Position numbers and translations under genes: made by a program | Shown here: in pieces, positions 45,445 through 58,346 of the stretch | How positions within the stretch are numbered: the stretch's first letter is position 1 | Layout of the letters: every line of letters begins with the position of its first letter | From: Solen grandis | Lineage: Eukaryota > Mollusca > Bivalvia > Adapedonta > Solenidae | Reading direction: 5' to 3' | Length of the DNA: 64,000 nucleotides | Assembly: GCA_021229015.1 (NCBI GenBank) | Contig: CM037783.1 | Location: 6,829,324-6,893,323, forward strand | Notes under the pieces: generated by a model | What the model was told of the DNA's origin: nothing | The model's input: only the letters and a program-made list of their open reading frames with translations | Database searches by the model: none

Positions 45445-47578
45445 ATGGTAAAACAAGATATTCTAGTGAGCCAAGCTGAGCTTGTTATTCCTCTCCAGTT
45501 TTTCGATGAAGTCATCAGAAAAAGCAATACAGAGTCCATTGAAACCAGATGGACAGGGAACGAAACCCTGTCACACGATGGATTTCGTTCCATTGGCATC
45601 ATTTCTCGAACGGAGAATGGATACCTGAGCCTTTCGTTTGATTGGCTACATTTTCAATTTGTGAATGAAGCGTACACGTGCAAGTTTAATGGAATAGAAT
45701 TAAACACCGATCAGGGTTATGGTATTGATCTCAATCAAGAATCGGATTATGGAATATTAAAAGGAGAAGGAAGTCATGTTTCTTTAAAAGAAGAGTCGGT
45801 AGATAGATCTGATCAGCTACCATGTTTGAATGATGATAATGAAAAGGTGATAGATATAAAGGTAACACAGCCTGATGCAATGGCTGTCAAGAGGAAGCGA
45901 GGAAGACCTAGAAAAAGTAAACAGTCCAGTGAAAATGGTGCTTCATGTCAATCAGGTGATATTAAAGTTTTACCACATAACGATGTTTCAGAAGAGAGAA
46001 CCCAGATTAAGCAGTTACCTGAAACAACTGTTGGAAAACGATATGCATTGAGGGGTGTCAAATTAAACTCGGCAATAATGGATGCTGTCAAGGGTTTAGC
46101 TGCCAATACAAGTAATGTCTCGGAAATTAAGAAGCCAGACAATATGCCTAGTGCTAGTCATGGTGGTACAGAAGATGTTCATGAAATCTTGGAATCACAA
46201 GCAAATGAAAATACTGAGATAGGGGGAGACTTTGAAGAAGATGAGGTAGACATGGATGCTAGACATGGATGCTAATGATAGTGATTTTGAACTTGAAGAC
46301 TGTCCTAAAAGAAACAAAAATAAAGATAATAGTATTTCAACAAAAGAGAATGTAAATGCATGTACAAAGACAATAGAAGATTCACCCAAAACTAGCATGG
46401 ACAACTATGAAAAAGATCTGCCAAAGTTTGAAAGAAAAAAAAGAGTCTTTAAGGGGTGTGTGTGTAAGATGTGTAAACGAAAGTTGATGGACTATACTGG
46501 GGTTTATGAACATGTCAAAAAAATGCACAAACACAAGAAAGGAATGGAAGAATACTTAAGTGAACTGGGTAAACTGAAAGTTGAGGAATGTGGCATTTGT
46601 GGGAAGTCATTCACAGACAGATGGAAACTTGGTATACATGAAGATCGTGAACACAGGAAAAATGTTCCAGTTGACTGCTTTAAGTGCAAAAAAACTTTTA
46701 AACATATATATTCACTTAAGAATCATATTCGTACGATGCATGTAGGTGAGAAACAACGGCTTGGATTGTGCCACTTGTGCCCTGCATCCTTCAGATCTGT
46801 TGCCTCTTTGCAGCAACACATTGATGAAATACATTATGGTAACAAACATGTACAATGTGATAAGTGCAGTAAAAAGTTTTATAACAGATCTCAACTGAAA
46901 CGCCATTCAAGAATTCACGGACTTGATGAATCAAAACGTTTATACTGCAGACTCTGCAATAAAAGTTTTTTATATAAACATAATCTCAGGCGACACACAT
47001 TAGCTGTTCATTCCACAAATTCTGAGATATTTCATTGCTCATATTGTGGGAAAGGTTTTAATCAAAAGACTGGTATGATCTCTCATGTTCAGCTAGTTCA
47101 TTTTAATTTATTTCCATTCTCATGCCAGCTGTGTAAAGCAATATTTGCTCGATCAACAATGCTGAAAGAGCACATGACAGCTTATCATAAACAGCCTGAC
47201 TTTCATATTGACCCAATTCCGAGAAATAAAATATACAATAAGTCAGTGGAAGAAATGTTTTATTGCTCCTACTGTGGGAATGGTTTCCACAATAAGACAA
47301 AACTTGTGGAACATATGCACACCGATCATTCTGATGCATTTCCTTACAGCTGCAAAACTTGCAATCAGGGATTCCTAGAGAAATCCTTCCTAATTATTCA
47401 TAGACTAAAGTCACACGGTGAATGGATACAAGATGACAATGATATCACAGAGAAGGACCCAGGAAAAGTCAGCAAGATTATGCAGTACATCTCAACAAAG
47501 ACGGGTGGGTCAAACAAGATTGTCACTGTCAACTCACGAGAGGATCCAGGAGACAATGCAGTGATAACACAGCCACAT
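45445..47578 (+). CDS. C2H2 zinc-finger protein, exon 1, frame broken by 13-bp duplication
   Basis: Start chosen at ACAATGGTAAAA (45445); an in-frame ATG at 45409 would add 12 residues. The first part encodes MVKQDILVSQAELVIPLQFF and an AT-hook, KRKRGRPRKS, then acidic sequence. A 13-bp tandem duplication at 46248-46273 shifts the frame, giving TAA at 46275. The other frame (ATG at 46256) continues through ten C2H2 fingers (first cysteines near residues 68, 112, 141, 172, 201, 231, 261, 290, 337 and 366 of that frame). With one unit of the duplication the frame is continuous and the three exons total 917 residues. Donor CAT|GTATGT, phase 0. A nuclear DNA-binding role is expected; no specific orthologue recognised. 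Confidence 0.85.
46248..46273 (+). repeat. 13-bp tandem duplication breaking the reading frame
   Basis: AGACATGGATGCT occurs twice back to back inside the zinc-finger coding exon. With two copies the first frame reads ...DARHGC-stop; with one it runs from EEDEVDMDA straight into NDSDFELEDCP. Confidence 0.95.
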
Positions 47579-48926
47579 GTATGTTTCCCCTTCTTTCCTT
47601 TTTCCCCTTTATTATTTAATCCAACTCTTTCTCCTATGCATAAGTTTTCTTATAAGTGGCATATTTGTTTCGAGATAGGTGCATTTGATTAAAACACAAT
47701 ATTAATTTGCCGCTGACACTTCAGAAATGCACTCAGCAAAATTATAACTAGTGAAGGGTTTTAACTTAACTCATCTTTATCTGAAGCTGTTTGTATCATC
47801 CTAGCAGCGCTTTTGATTAGGGTGGAGGATTTTATTAATGGTATTTTTAAATTTTAACAAAAAGGCGAACTGAAAAGTTATAAGAACTAAAGAAGTAATG
47901 TTACTCCTCAAATCACATTACAGTACTGAACAAGTAAGTTGCAAATGTTTAATAGTGGGTAAGAAATAAATTACATCAGAAAGCAAGGGCACATTGCCTT
48001 GTTTCAACAGTCTTTTAGAGTATGGAAACTTCACTGCATATTAGAAACACCCAAATAATACCCAACACAAAAGCATCAATGAACTTATGCTAATACACCC
48101 TTTATCAAAAGCGCTGTCCCGGTAGGGATTTCGGATTTTTCATGTGAGGAAGCCTTCCAGCTGGCTTGCGGTAGGTCGGTGGTTCTACCTGGGTACCTCT
48201 GTGTACTCGGGGTCTTCCTCCACCTGTAATCAGCTGGACGTCGCTATATGTTTGAAATGCTATCGAAGCGACAGTAAACCCCAATACAACAACAACAACA
48301 ACAAAAGCGCTGTCCCAAGCCTTTTTAGTTACAGATACTCTAACAAATTTGCATTAGCAGTGTAAAGAAATAATCCATTGTTTCATGTACTATTGAAAGA
48401 TCAGTTGTATCAATATTCATGAAGTAATGAATTTGTACATGAATATTCATGAGATAAAAGGGTTAAACTATGCACTTATCTTGATAAAGTTTTGATTTAA
48501 AATATAACCCAGGGGTCGACACTAACAGTGTGCCAGGAACCAGAGGACACCAAAAATTGGGAAGGAACTCTAGAGTTGACATACCAGGTGTTCCATAGGA
48601 ACGCTTAATTTTCCGATTAAAAGTAAATTGAACAGCAAATTTGTTGAAAACCTAGGCTGTGTAATCATCTTCATAAAACCTTCTTACTAGTAACCCTCTT
48701 TGATGAATCAGAACTTTTTTACCAATTGTAATGTCAATAAAGCCATCATATGTCTGAATGACATGACAGAAACTCCTAATTTTCAGGAGGATTCCTGAAA
48801 TTCAAAGCTGGTGTTCTATCAGGATACCTGGCTAAAATATTAGTGTCAAATACTGAGAATTTGAGAGGTAATTGTTTATAAGTTATAGTAATGAAGGTCT
48901 GCAGGATGATATGATTTGTGTTCTAG
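47579..48926. other. Zinc-finger gene intron 1 with repeat fragments
   Basis: Holds a SINE body at about 48130-48290 ('GGAAGCCTTCCAGCTGGCTT', inverted AGCGACGTCC tail, then an AAC repeat) and the ATGAATATTCAT repeat at 48375-48466, ending GGGTTAA. No coding exon. Confidence 0.6.
48130..48300 (+). mobile_element. SINE fragment
   Basis: Carries GGAAGCCTTCCAGCTGGCTT, GGTCGGTGGTTCTACCTGGG and the 3' segment ATCAGCTGGACGTCGCTATA, followed by ACAACAACAAC. Its tRNA head is absent. The same body occurs inverted at 10238-10411. Confidence 0.7.
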
Positions 48927-49130
48927 GTGGAGCCGGTCCCCTCGGAAGAATCACAACCAATCGAGCCAACTGAAGCGGGATCATCCTCTCTCCTGGTGGA
49001 GGTTGCCAGTGGCGACAGCACCTACAGATATGTGATAGAGGCTCCTGGTACCCTTGGGGAGACGGGATCCGTTACCGTGGCACAGGACATTGCGCAGTTG
49101 CTTCTTGCAGCAGAACACACTATTCAGCAG
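48927..49130 (+). CDS. Zinc-finger gene, exon 2
   Basis: Sixty-eight codons, phase 0 at both ends (acceptor TTCTAG|GTG, donor CAGCAG|GTAAAA). Reads VEPVPSEESQPIEPTEAGSS then LLVEVASGDSTYRYVIEAPG, ending LLLAAEHTIQQ. No finger. Acidic and Gly/Ser/Thr-rich, like a transactivation or protein-interaction tail. It begins with Val, continuing TQPH of exon 1. Confidence 0.8.
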
Positions 49131-49889
49131 GTAAAATTATGAGGACATTTATTTTTCTGCCTTATAAGACCACATTGGAATGGAAGAGTGATATTGATTT
49201 GCTCTCATACTTCTGTCCATCACAAAATTTGGTGTTCTGCATTCCTGCAAAAATATATGTCTGAGTCATTTTACTTTACACCAGCATTAGAATTTGTACA
49301 CCTGGGGTTTTATTTTGAAATTCATTGTGTCATGTCCTCAGACTTAGCGAAAATGGTGCAAAGTGGGGGCATCTGTGTCCAGTGCATACGAGTAAAGTCA
49401 TGTTAACAGAAAATCATCCTTCACTCTGAAGTAGGGTGTATTTTATTCGTTCCTGGACCCATGTTCTAGAAAGTTGAAAAATGGAAGTTTATTATGATTT
49501 TAGAATTCAAACTTTCACCTTTTTACACCATTATGATACACTAATTACCCCACTGAAAAAAATGTGTGCCACCATATAACAGAGTTGCATGCAATTCTAT
49601 TCGACCACAACAGAAAATAAGAATGAAATGTATTTTTAGTTTTTTGTGTGTCACCTGTCAAGATGACTCTTGTTATAGACTATAAATTAACACACCGACC
49701 ATAACAATAAACTGTGTAAAATGAATTAAAAGTGCTATTTTATGATAATGATGATTATGATGATGATGAAAAAAAAATACTTTGCAGAAAATCACAATGA
49801 CCTGTGTTTTGTACTGTTCATGTAACTGAATATAATAAAGTACAATTAAAAATTTCAAAATTATGATTTTGTTGTGTTTTTTGTTTCAG
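49131..49889. other. Zinc-finger gene intron 2
   Basis: AT-rich intron with a GATGAT tract near 49745-49770. No exon seen. Confidence 0.6.
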
Positions 49890-50318
49890 GGTGATGGTGC
49901 TACTGTGGATACCAGCGGCTCAGGTGTTCAGGAGATCAACCTTGTGATTGATGACCTAGCTGGTGCCCAGGCAGAGTCTATAGAACACACCTCTGAAAAT
50001 CCAGGACCCAGTGAAATCTCAGATGGGGCTCCAGTCTTGACTGATTCTCAGCATGTTGTAGATACAGAGGAAATGGAGTATGTTGAAGGAGGGACACAGT
50101 CTGGTGACCAGAGCATCAGTGGACTGGTACCCGCACAGAATAATATGATACAAATACAAATGGTGGACAGTGATGGGCACCTGCAGGTAATGAATGTTGG
50201 GGAAGCAGACAGTGGTGATTCTCATGAAGTGGATATCTTACAGTTGGCGGCCATTGAGACTGTAGGGACAGGGACATTGGAACAACAAAATGAGAGCCAT
50301 CAAGTTCAGAATAAATAG
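49890..50318 (+). CDS. Zinc-finger gene, last coding exon
   Basis: Acceptor TTTCAG|GGT, phase 0, then 142 codons and TAG. Reads GDGATVDTSGSGVQEINLVI, then long acidic Gln/Ser/Gly-rich sequence ending NESHQVQNK. The low-complexity acidic tail is typical of transcription factors with a regulatory C terminus. A candidate polyadenylation signal AATAAA lies at 50587. Confidence 0.82.
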   Translation, partial: GDGATVDTSGSGVQEINLVIDDLAGAQAESIEHTSENPGPSEISDGAPVLTDSQHVVDTEEMEYVEGGTQSGDQSISGLVPAQNNMIQIQMVDSDGHLQVMNVGEADSGDSHEVDILQLAAIETVGTGTLEQQNESHQVQNK

Positions 50319-50452
50319 ATGTCACAAAATAAGCTGGATTTGAAAAACAAAAATATCATTTACCGGAATTGAATATCATTAAGAGTAACAGAGTTTAATT
50401 AAGTTTCCCAACAAAGTTTGAAGACTTATTGTTTTTACTCCATTTCTTATAA

Positions 50453-51370
50453 CTAAGTCTCCCAAACAAAGTTTGAAGACTTATAGTTTTTACTCCGTTT
50501 CTTCTTCATATTATGTTTCTTCCTTCTTCTTTCCTCCTCCAGCAACTTTGTAAGGGCCATATCTCAGAGGCCACTTCACCTATCTTAATAAAACTTCACA
50601 CACTTATAGTCCTAAATGAGTAGTGGTGCCTACCTGAATTTTGTAAAAGTGGGGTCCCTTGGGGTCAGGCCCACCCCCTCAAAGGTGGATTTTTGCATAA
50701 AAAATGTATTTTGGTTAAATATTTCAAATTTCCAACCCTGAATCATATATTGTTTTTTTGTTTCTCATAATGAGAAGAATTAAATAGTACTACTTTGGTG
50801 TCCCCCGAGGTCACCCAGGGGTCAAGTCCCACCCTCTCAATTTTACTTCTGACCATATATCCCAAAGGCTGTTCAGATCCCCACCCGTAAACCATATACT
50901 CGTTCCTCATGTTGAGGTGGATTGAATGGTACTTCTATTGTGTTTTTTCATGGGTCACCAAGGGGTCAGGCCCCACCCCCTGAATTTTACTTATATCTCA
51001 AAAAACGACTTTACGTGACTTTACTTGTCTTGACTATTTGAGTTTACTGTCGCTTCGACAGTATTTCAGTAGCGACGTCCATCTAATTACATATCTCTGA
51101 AAATGGTTCAGATCCCCACTCCTAAACCATATATACTCTTGTTAATCAGGATGAGATGGATTGAATAGTACTACTTTGGTGTCCCCTGAGGTCACCCAGG
51201 GGTCAGGCACCACCCCCTCAATATTTACTTAAGACCTTACATCTCACTGACCTTTAGTCCATAAACCATATATTTTCTTGTTTGTCATGATGAGATGGAT
51301 TGAATGGTACTTCTTTGATGTTCACATGGGTCACCAAGACGTGGGGCCCCTCTTCATTTGGGAGACTTAG
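50453..51370. mobile_element. 918-bp element with 14-bp perfect TIRs
   Basis: Ends CTAAGTCTCCCAAA and TTTGGGAGACTTAG are exact inverted repeats, flanked by TAA on both sides (a 3-bp TWA-type duplication as in Harbinger elements). The interior holds diverged tandem segments ('GGATTGAATGGTACTTC', 'GGTGTCCCCTGAGGTCACCC', 'AGGGGTCAGGCCCCACCCCC'). A fragment of the SINE 3' segment is nested at about 51035-51085. The first ~50 bases are also duplicated just upstream (50400-50448). Confidence 0.65.
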
Positions 51371-53247
51371 TAACAGTTCACTGTTACAATTATTACTTGT
51401 CTTATTTATTTATGTTTTTTTGTTTTTTTTCATTCATTGCAGGGCCTTTTTACCCTTCTTGACTGTAGCCGGTAAAGGGCTGCTTCCCCAAGCCAAATAA
51501 CCACCTTTTTTCCCCAAAAATAGTCCTCAAATTCCCCACTTAAATAAAATTCCCATTAAGGAGGTAGCTGATCATTGAGAAACCTAGAGAACAATATTAT
51601 GACGCTAATTTAACTCTGTTTAACTCTATTGATTCTTAAACAAAATATTTGATTAGTCTTTATATTTAGTTTCTAGTATGTCTTGCTGTGCCAAGACCAG
51701 TTTATGCTTATATTTATGAATATGGTAAAAAAAAAAATCCCTTAATAAGTTGTAAACAAGTGGCTTGCTATTTTCCCCATTAAAAGGGCTAGGGCGCTTT
51801 CCCCAAAATTGGAAAAAAGGCCCTGCATTGGGAAACAAATTCTAACAGCTTATATTAGTCCTCCTTGAGGGTTCCTTGGTTAGACCATTGCTTTGAGTCT
51901 AGAAGGCCATGAGGAACAATTGCCATTGACTGGGTTTGAACCCAACACTTTTAGGTCTCTAAGCTATACCTCTAGTAAATAATTTGGGATATTGTTCAGT
52001 CTGCTTTCTTGCACATCCTAACATCACTAAATAAGTTTAACTTCATGTGCGATATCCATTTTTTGCGGACTGTCACAATAATGTAGTTGGGGATAAGTGA
52101 AATAGAACCTAATAATGTTTTCTAGTGCTCAGATATAAATGTATAGACAATTAAGAGAAAGATTGAGAAGTGATTGTCTATATCTTTACAGTATTGGCAG
52201 GTTCATTTCTTTTCCACTTATTGTATAAATTTCATTATTAACAGGGTCTTTATTTGATGTTTTTAAAATGGATGTTTTGGCAGTAATTATATTTGAAGCA
52301 CCAAAATTAAGCACAAATGTTCTATAGTTTAATGACGATGTATTTAAGTACATTCACAGTGATTGGGAAAGGCATTCCCCATAGTTACATTAAAAATTAA
52401 AATGTCACATTGTTGTTTGCATTGGATGCCCCCAGTCTCATTCTGATTTTTCGGTCTCGCCCAATACAGTCTGTTTAAAAAGTGTAATATGTAGTCTGAG
52501 CATGAAAGAGGGGAACTCTGTCTCTAAATATAACAAATGGTAGAAAGAAATAAGCATTTTTGATTCATTTAGGCCTTGGTCTATCAACCAATCAGTCTTT
52601 TTTGCAGAAGAATCCAAGATGGATGCACAGTATTCATTTTTATCCAGGCATTGGTACCAGATGTTTTGCGGGTGTTCCCATTGCATTCTCTGTGTCACAA
52701 ATGATATTCTGCATTCTCAAGTCAGATTCAATGCACATTTTATCTAATATCTTGATGTTTATTATAGCCGATAGTTTTAATAATAGTCTAAAATGCCAAC
52801 ACATTGTTGTTGTTTTTTAGCAAGTCTCTTTCCATGTATACATTATTTGAAGTACACAAAAACTGATAACCAAACAGTATTGTTCAACATCCTCTACTTA
52901 GAACAACACTTATAGTCTATTTATAGTTGGTTTCAGTAATAATGGTGCAAAAAACAAGTTAGGTTCATTTCTTGCTGTCAATCAATCGTTTTTTTTAAAA
53001 CTGACTCAAGCACATACATTACTTAATCACTATGCAGAATATTTATCTTGACACATTCCATACAGTTTAAGGGAATTAGGGTAAGACCCACACTGTATTG
53101 TGAAATATAGAAAGAAATAGAAATATATTAGGAGTCATGTACAGTGACGAAAGTGGATTTTGTTAAGATTGGCCATTTGTTTCTGTAACGGTCATTTTTT
53201 GTGATTATACATGTTGTTCTGCAACTTTTCAATTAAAAGATCTCAAA
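51371..53247. other. Non-coding AT-rich stretch
   Basis: No splice-bounded exon or recognised repeat on either strand. Some of it could be extended 3'UTR of the zinc-finger gene. Confidence 0.5.
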
Positions 53248-53479
53248 GTTTCAATTTTATGATGAGTTTGTTGTTAATATTATGCACTTTAAAGTCACTT
53301 TAAAAAGCAAGATGTAGTGGTTTCATAAAATGTCACATTAGTTTTGCCTCAGAAAGGGCCATTGTTTCAATTTTATGATGAGTTTGTTGTTAATATTATG
53401 CACTTTAAAGTCACTTTAAAAAGCAAGATGTAGTGGTTTCATAAAATGTCACATTAGTTTTGCCTCAGAAAGGGCCATT
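53248..53479 (+). repeat. 116-bp perfect tandem duplication
   Basis: The segment beginning GTTTCAATTTTATGATGAG and ending GCCTCAGAAAGGGCCATT is present twice with no difference visible. Either a very recent duplication or an assembly artefact. Confidence 0.95.
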
Positions 53480-53982
53480 GTCCCAGTGATGAAGTTTCTT
53501 TCTCAATCATTGCATTCAACTAAAATTGCAGGTATATATATCTGTATCTGTGTGTGATTGTTGCAGGGACAAAATTAATCCACTGTTAATAATAAGGCCA
53601 AAAGTTCTATTTCTGATCTCCGGACCGACCTTTTTTTTTAACAACCGACCCTAAAGTGTTTTTTTTTTACCTTTCTGCCTTTAAAAAATCTTTGCCCCCT
53701 TTTTTTTTTACCTTTTGTTTCATTAAAAGAAAAATCCCTACCTACCAACCACCCTTTTTTTTTTTTGCTGGAGACCAGAAACTTTTTTTTGGGGGGGGGG
53801 GGGGGGGGGGGGGTAGAGTATACAAATCTCAATCTCTCTCTCTCCCTCAATTTACGACACACAGTTGTTATTCTATATTGTTGACACTCTAAACTGATTA
53901 AAACTTTTTGGGAAAGAAAAGAACACAAAATCATATGAATATAAAAAAAACAACTCTTTTTATTTTAGATAATGATAAAAAA
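53480..53982. other. Homopolymer-rich non-coding stretch
   Basis: Poly-T runs near 53632, 53658, 53700 and 53756 and a poly-G run of about 22 near 53791-53812, followed by TCTCTC. Open frames here are homopolymer read-through. Confidence 0.6.
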
Positions 53983-55664
53983 ACAAGAGGGCCAAGATGG
54001 CCCTAAAGACGCTCACCTGAGGACATTTGTGCTGACAAAGTTTGAGGAAGATTGAATCAAAATTGTGGCCTCCAGTGTGTAAACAAGGTTTTTCTAAGAT
54101 TTGACCTACTGACCTACTTTTCAATCGCTTTTTAGGTCTGTTAGATTAATGATCTTCGATAATTCGTTGAAATTTCTGAAGAGAATCGTATACCTACCAA
54201 ACTGAAACCGGAAATGGAGGGCTGAATAGTTTCCTAATTTTTCATTGGTTAATATATATTATAACCTAAAACGACCGAATGTGTTTTTATTACCAACAAT
54301 ACGATTATCTGTACTTTCATATCTTTCTTAAAGAAAACCTTTATTTAATATACAATTGACACAATATATTCTCTTAGTCTTTTTATCATTTTATTTAATC
54401 GTAGATACTGATTTTAATATAAAACATATATCAAGTATGTAATTTAAAGTAAAAAGTGATTCAATCAAGGGCCAAATTTTAACCATTATCTAGTCATAAT
54501 CTCTCAAACTAGTAATATTGCAAAATATTTTTTTTATGATTGGTCTATAACTATGAATTATGTGGGTACGGACCACTAGACAATATTTCACATCAAATCT
54601 ATAGATTAAGCTCTAGGTCTTTTCCTATGTAACTCTATGTGAAACAAGTGACCACTGGTGCAGGGTCATTTATCACCGTAAGGCTATGATTTGAACAATC
54701 TTGGTAATGAACCATTAGATGATGCTACATACCAAATATCTAAGCTCTGGGCCTTATGGATTTACAGAAGAAGATTTTTTAAGATTTTCCTATATAACTC
54801 TATGTAAAACAAGTGACCCCTGGTGCGGGGGCATTTACACCATAGGGCTATGATTTACATACCAAATATCTAAGCTCTGGGCCTTATGGATTTACAGAAA
54901 AATTTTTAAGATTTTCCTATATAACTCTATGTAAAACAAGTGACCCCTGGTGCGGGGGCATTTATCACCATAGGGCTATGATTTGAACAATCTTGGTAAT
55001 GAACCATTAGATGATGCTACATACCAAATATCTAAGCTCTGGGCCTTATGGATTTACAGAAGAAGATTTTTTAAGATTTTCCTATATAACTCTATGTAAA
55101 AACAAGTGACCCCTGGTGCGGGGGCATTTATCACCATAGGGCTATGATTTGAACAATCTTGGTAATGAACCATTAGATGATGCTACATACCAAATATCTA
55201 AGCTCTGGGCCTTATGGATTTACAGAAGAAGATTTTTTAAGATTTTCCTATATAACTCTATGTAAAACAAGTGACCCCTGGTGCGGGGGCATTTATCACC
55301 ATAGGGCTATGATTTGCACAATCTTGGTAATGGCCCATAAGATGATGCTACATACCAAATATCTAAGCTCTAGGCCTTGCAGTTTTGCAGAAGAAGATTT
55401 TCAAAGTTTGAGTTTTTAAAATCTATTTTTAGCTCCTGTGACCTACTTTTTCAACCAATCTGAATAATTTGTACAACTTTGATAGAAGGCATCATAAGGA
55501 TGATTCCTGTGAAGTTTGGTCAAAATCCCTTCAGCGGTTCAGGAGGAGATGTTCTTTAAAGCAAATTGTTGACGACGGACGGACGCACGCACGCACGGAC
55601 GACGGACGACGGACAAAAGGTGATCACAATAGCTCACCTTGAGCACTTCGTGCTCAGGTGAGCT
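53983..55664 (-). mobile_element. Pearl-like element, copy E
   Basis: Left end ACAAGAGGGCCAAGATGGCC then CGCTCACCTGAGG. Right end has a GACGGACG tract (55571-55615) and hairpin CTCACC-GAGCAC/GTGCTCAGGTGAGCT. The core is 165-166 bp in at least four tandem units (starting near 54775, 54941, 55107, 55272 by 'TGACCCCTGG'). Its core sequence differs from copies A and C, so this is a second subfamily. Confidence 0.8.
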
Positions 55665-58346
55665 AATAATAAAAAAGATATGAAGCAATACCACAACACA
55701 TGACATTGTACCAAAAATAACATACATTTAGACAACACATTTAAAATTTTAGACAGCACCAGGATTTCAATATTGCCTAGTGTCAAACAATACACATTAT
55801 ACCTTTCATAACAACATGCTTATATATTCCACACTTTAAGTGTAGATGGATAACTGACCTAAAGTTTTCACAACCTATTGATATACACTGATGAAGTGTT
55901 AAATGTTTTCTTTTTATCATTAAGAAAATAGTATGACTTTGTGGTTAATAAATTACTTCATCATAAATACAGACTAAATCAAACATATTAAGTTCCATAT
56001 TCTTTTAGTCCTTAATTTCATATCAAATTATTTTGATGTATCGGCAAACTGAGTGGACCCAGATCAGACGGCTCCTTCCTGGAGCTGTCAGATTTCTCTA
56101 TATGTTCATACAATATTGAAGCTCAGATTCTAGTCTGCATAGAAAAATCCATTGTTACATATGACATTTACAGCTTAGTCATTTGATATTCATCAAGTCA
56201 TAAATTTGAATATTCACAAGGTAAAGGATTAGAAACCTACACATCAATTTTGTTTTAGGTATATCACTTTGGAATCACTCTGCCTTTACTATTTGCTTAA
56301 TATATCATGAATTATTCTCATATTTTCCATTTATAAAATAAGGCACTTGGTAAAAATTGGTAAAAAAGGTTAAATAACAAATTCTAAATTGGATTTTTTT
56401 TATAACTTTGTAACATGTTGAGCTAATCCATGCTACGTATATTTTCATTCAACAATAAATTTATTCCACACTTTAGTATAAAATATATTTGTATGATAAC
56501 ACCTTAGAATTAAACATAAAAATTGCAATGACAGCATCAAATATCTTAAATATCAATAATGAGATGTGTAAATATACTCAAAGGAAAAAGAAATACAGGG
56601 CAACTAGAATCTGTATAAGCCAGACTCAAGTTATTACCTCCTAACCTTGCAATAAACCTCATATGATAGACCCCCATCTCATTCAAAAGCATTTATTTTG
56701 TTTGAAAATAAAATCTTTATCAAAATAATTTAAACTGTAATACCGTCGAATACTTCCTATTTAAATTTGACACAAAAGTTAACTCTGTGTTTCTTTTTTG
56801 AGTATACATACATTTCAACAAAGCAGTTTTCAGGAATACATCACTATATATATATATTGTGTATACAGTTTTCACAGGGAAATCTGACAAAATATATTGC
56901 TTGTCAGATTGCAAACCGATATCAATTTTGCAAAGAAAATATTTCTGACTTGTGAAACACCATTTTCATATAAACATACTACAAGTCCTGTATATTCTAT
57001 GCCCTGAAATACAAAAAGGCACCAAAACCTAGAAGGGGAGAAAAATTTATTTTTGGAAGGGGTGTGGGTGGGTGGGGGTCCAAACATATACTTCAATATA
57101 CATATACTGTCTATCAGGATGTACCTGTCTGTGAAATGATAGAGGCACTATATATTTCAAAAATATAACACAGTATAAGGAAGAGCAGTTACTTTGTAAT
57201 TCACAATTTCATCGGACAAAAACTTTATAGTTATCAGTTAATATAAAATCACATCCATCTGTTTTCCCCAAGTCTAGACTGTACAGTTTAAACAACATGT
57301 AAATAAGGTTTCTTTTTAAATTGCTTCTTCTGTGAGTACACAACACTTGAGTTGCAGATATTAGATTTCAGTAGCTGACTGCAAAACTATTCCTGTAATA
57401 TTTTAAGCACATAGAATAATTTCACTGTCAGCCCTCTATTTGTACACCATAAACCTCTTATAAATTCCCCCAGGCCTTTGTACATGTACTCCATTTAAAA
57501 AATCTTCATATACTCCAGGACTTTAAAAACAAATTACCTTGGAAAAATGTCAAAAACTTTATTTTGTGATATTTTCAGACAATTTATCATTATTTAGAAA
57601 TGTAATGAGGCATATTTCACCAACAGATTAGTACATGTTTTATGTCCTAGTTTTATTTAACTACTACAGTAAATACAAGTGAGGGTCAACCTATAGAATA
57701 AAAGAATTTTAGTTTCCACACAGTCAGTGTGGCAAGGAAAAAAATCATTGTTTCATATACCATTTTAAATTCAGTGAATTAATATTCATCAAGTTATAAA
57801 TTTGTTCATGAATATTCATGGGGTAAATGGTTAAGTCATTTTTAAAATCCTTGGATATAATGATCCTCAACTAAACACCTACTGGACTCCCCATCCATCA
57901 AACAATGAAACATGTATATTCATAGAACCATATACTTCTGTACTATTATGAATAATTTCATGAAAAAACATTGATCTCTCCCTTAAGAGAGACTCAGAAC
58001 ATTCATTAGAAGGAATTTTGTAGATCAAACCATACAAAGAAATTGATCAAATCAAAGTTGCCTTCTTTAACATCCTTTTCCTCCCTTAACTATAACAAGG
58101 GAGAGGAAAATATACCAGTACATGAATGGTAACAGATCTACTCTCCCTAACAAATGATTGAAGATGTTCCAGGGGAACAGATATGTTGCACATTTACATT
58201 AATACTCATTTAAAAGTGTACAAATACCCAATTATTTTCAAATTAATGAGTAACAAAACTCAATTAAAATCTGGGACACTCAACTTATTCTACAAGGTAT
58301 AGGCAACATTACTTGTGTCCTGGCAGATGCTCAGTTTTACTACTGT
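55665..58346. other. Non-coding AT-rich stretch with repeat copies
   Basis: Contains copies of the ATGAATATTCAT repeat at 56035-56232 (which includes 'GATCAGACGGCTCC', the part cut by the gap at 31601) and 57735-57832. A TATATATA tract lies near 56844-56857 and a GGGTGGGTGG patch near 57065. No exon was found. Confidence 0.55.

Noticed and set aside
46256..47578. Separate downstream zinc-finger gene starting at the second ATG
   Set aside because: The ATG exists only because of the 13-bp duplication, and removing one unit joins the frames perfectly; one interrupted gene is simpler.
53638..53934. 98-codon frame across poly-G/poly-T
   Set aside because: Composed of homopolymer-encoded proline, lysine and glycine runs.
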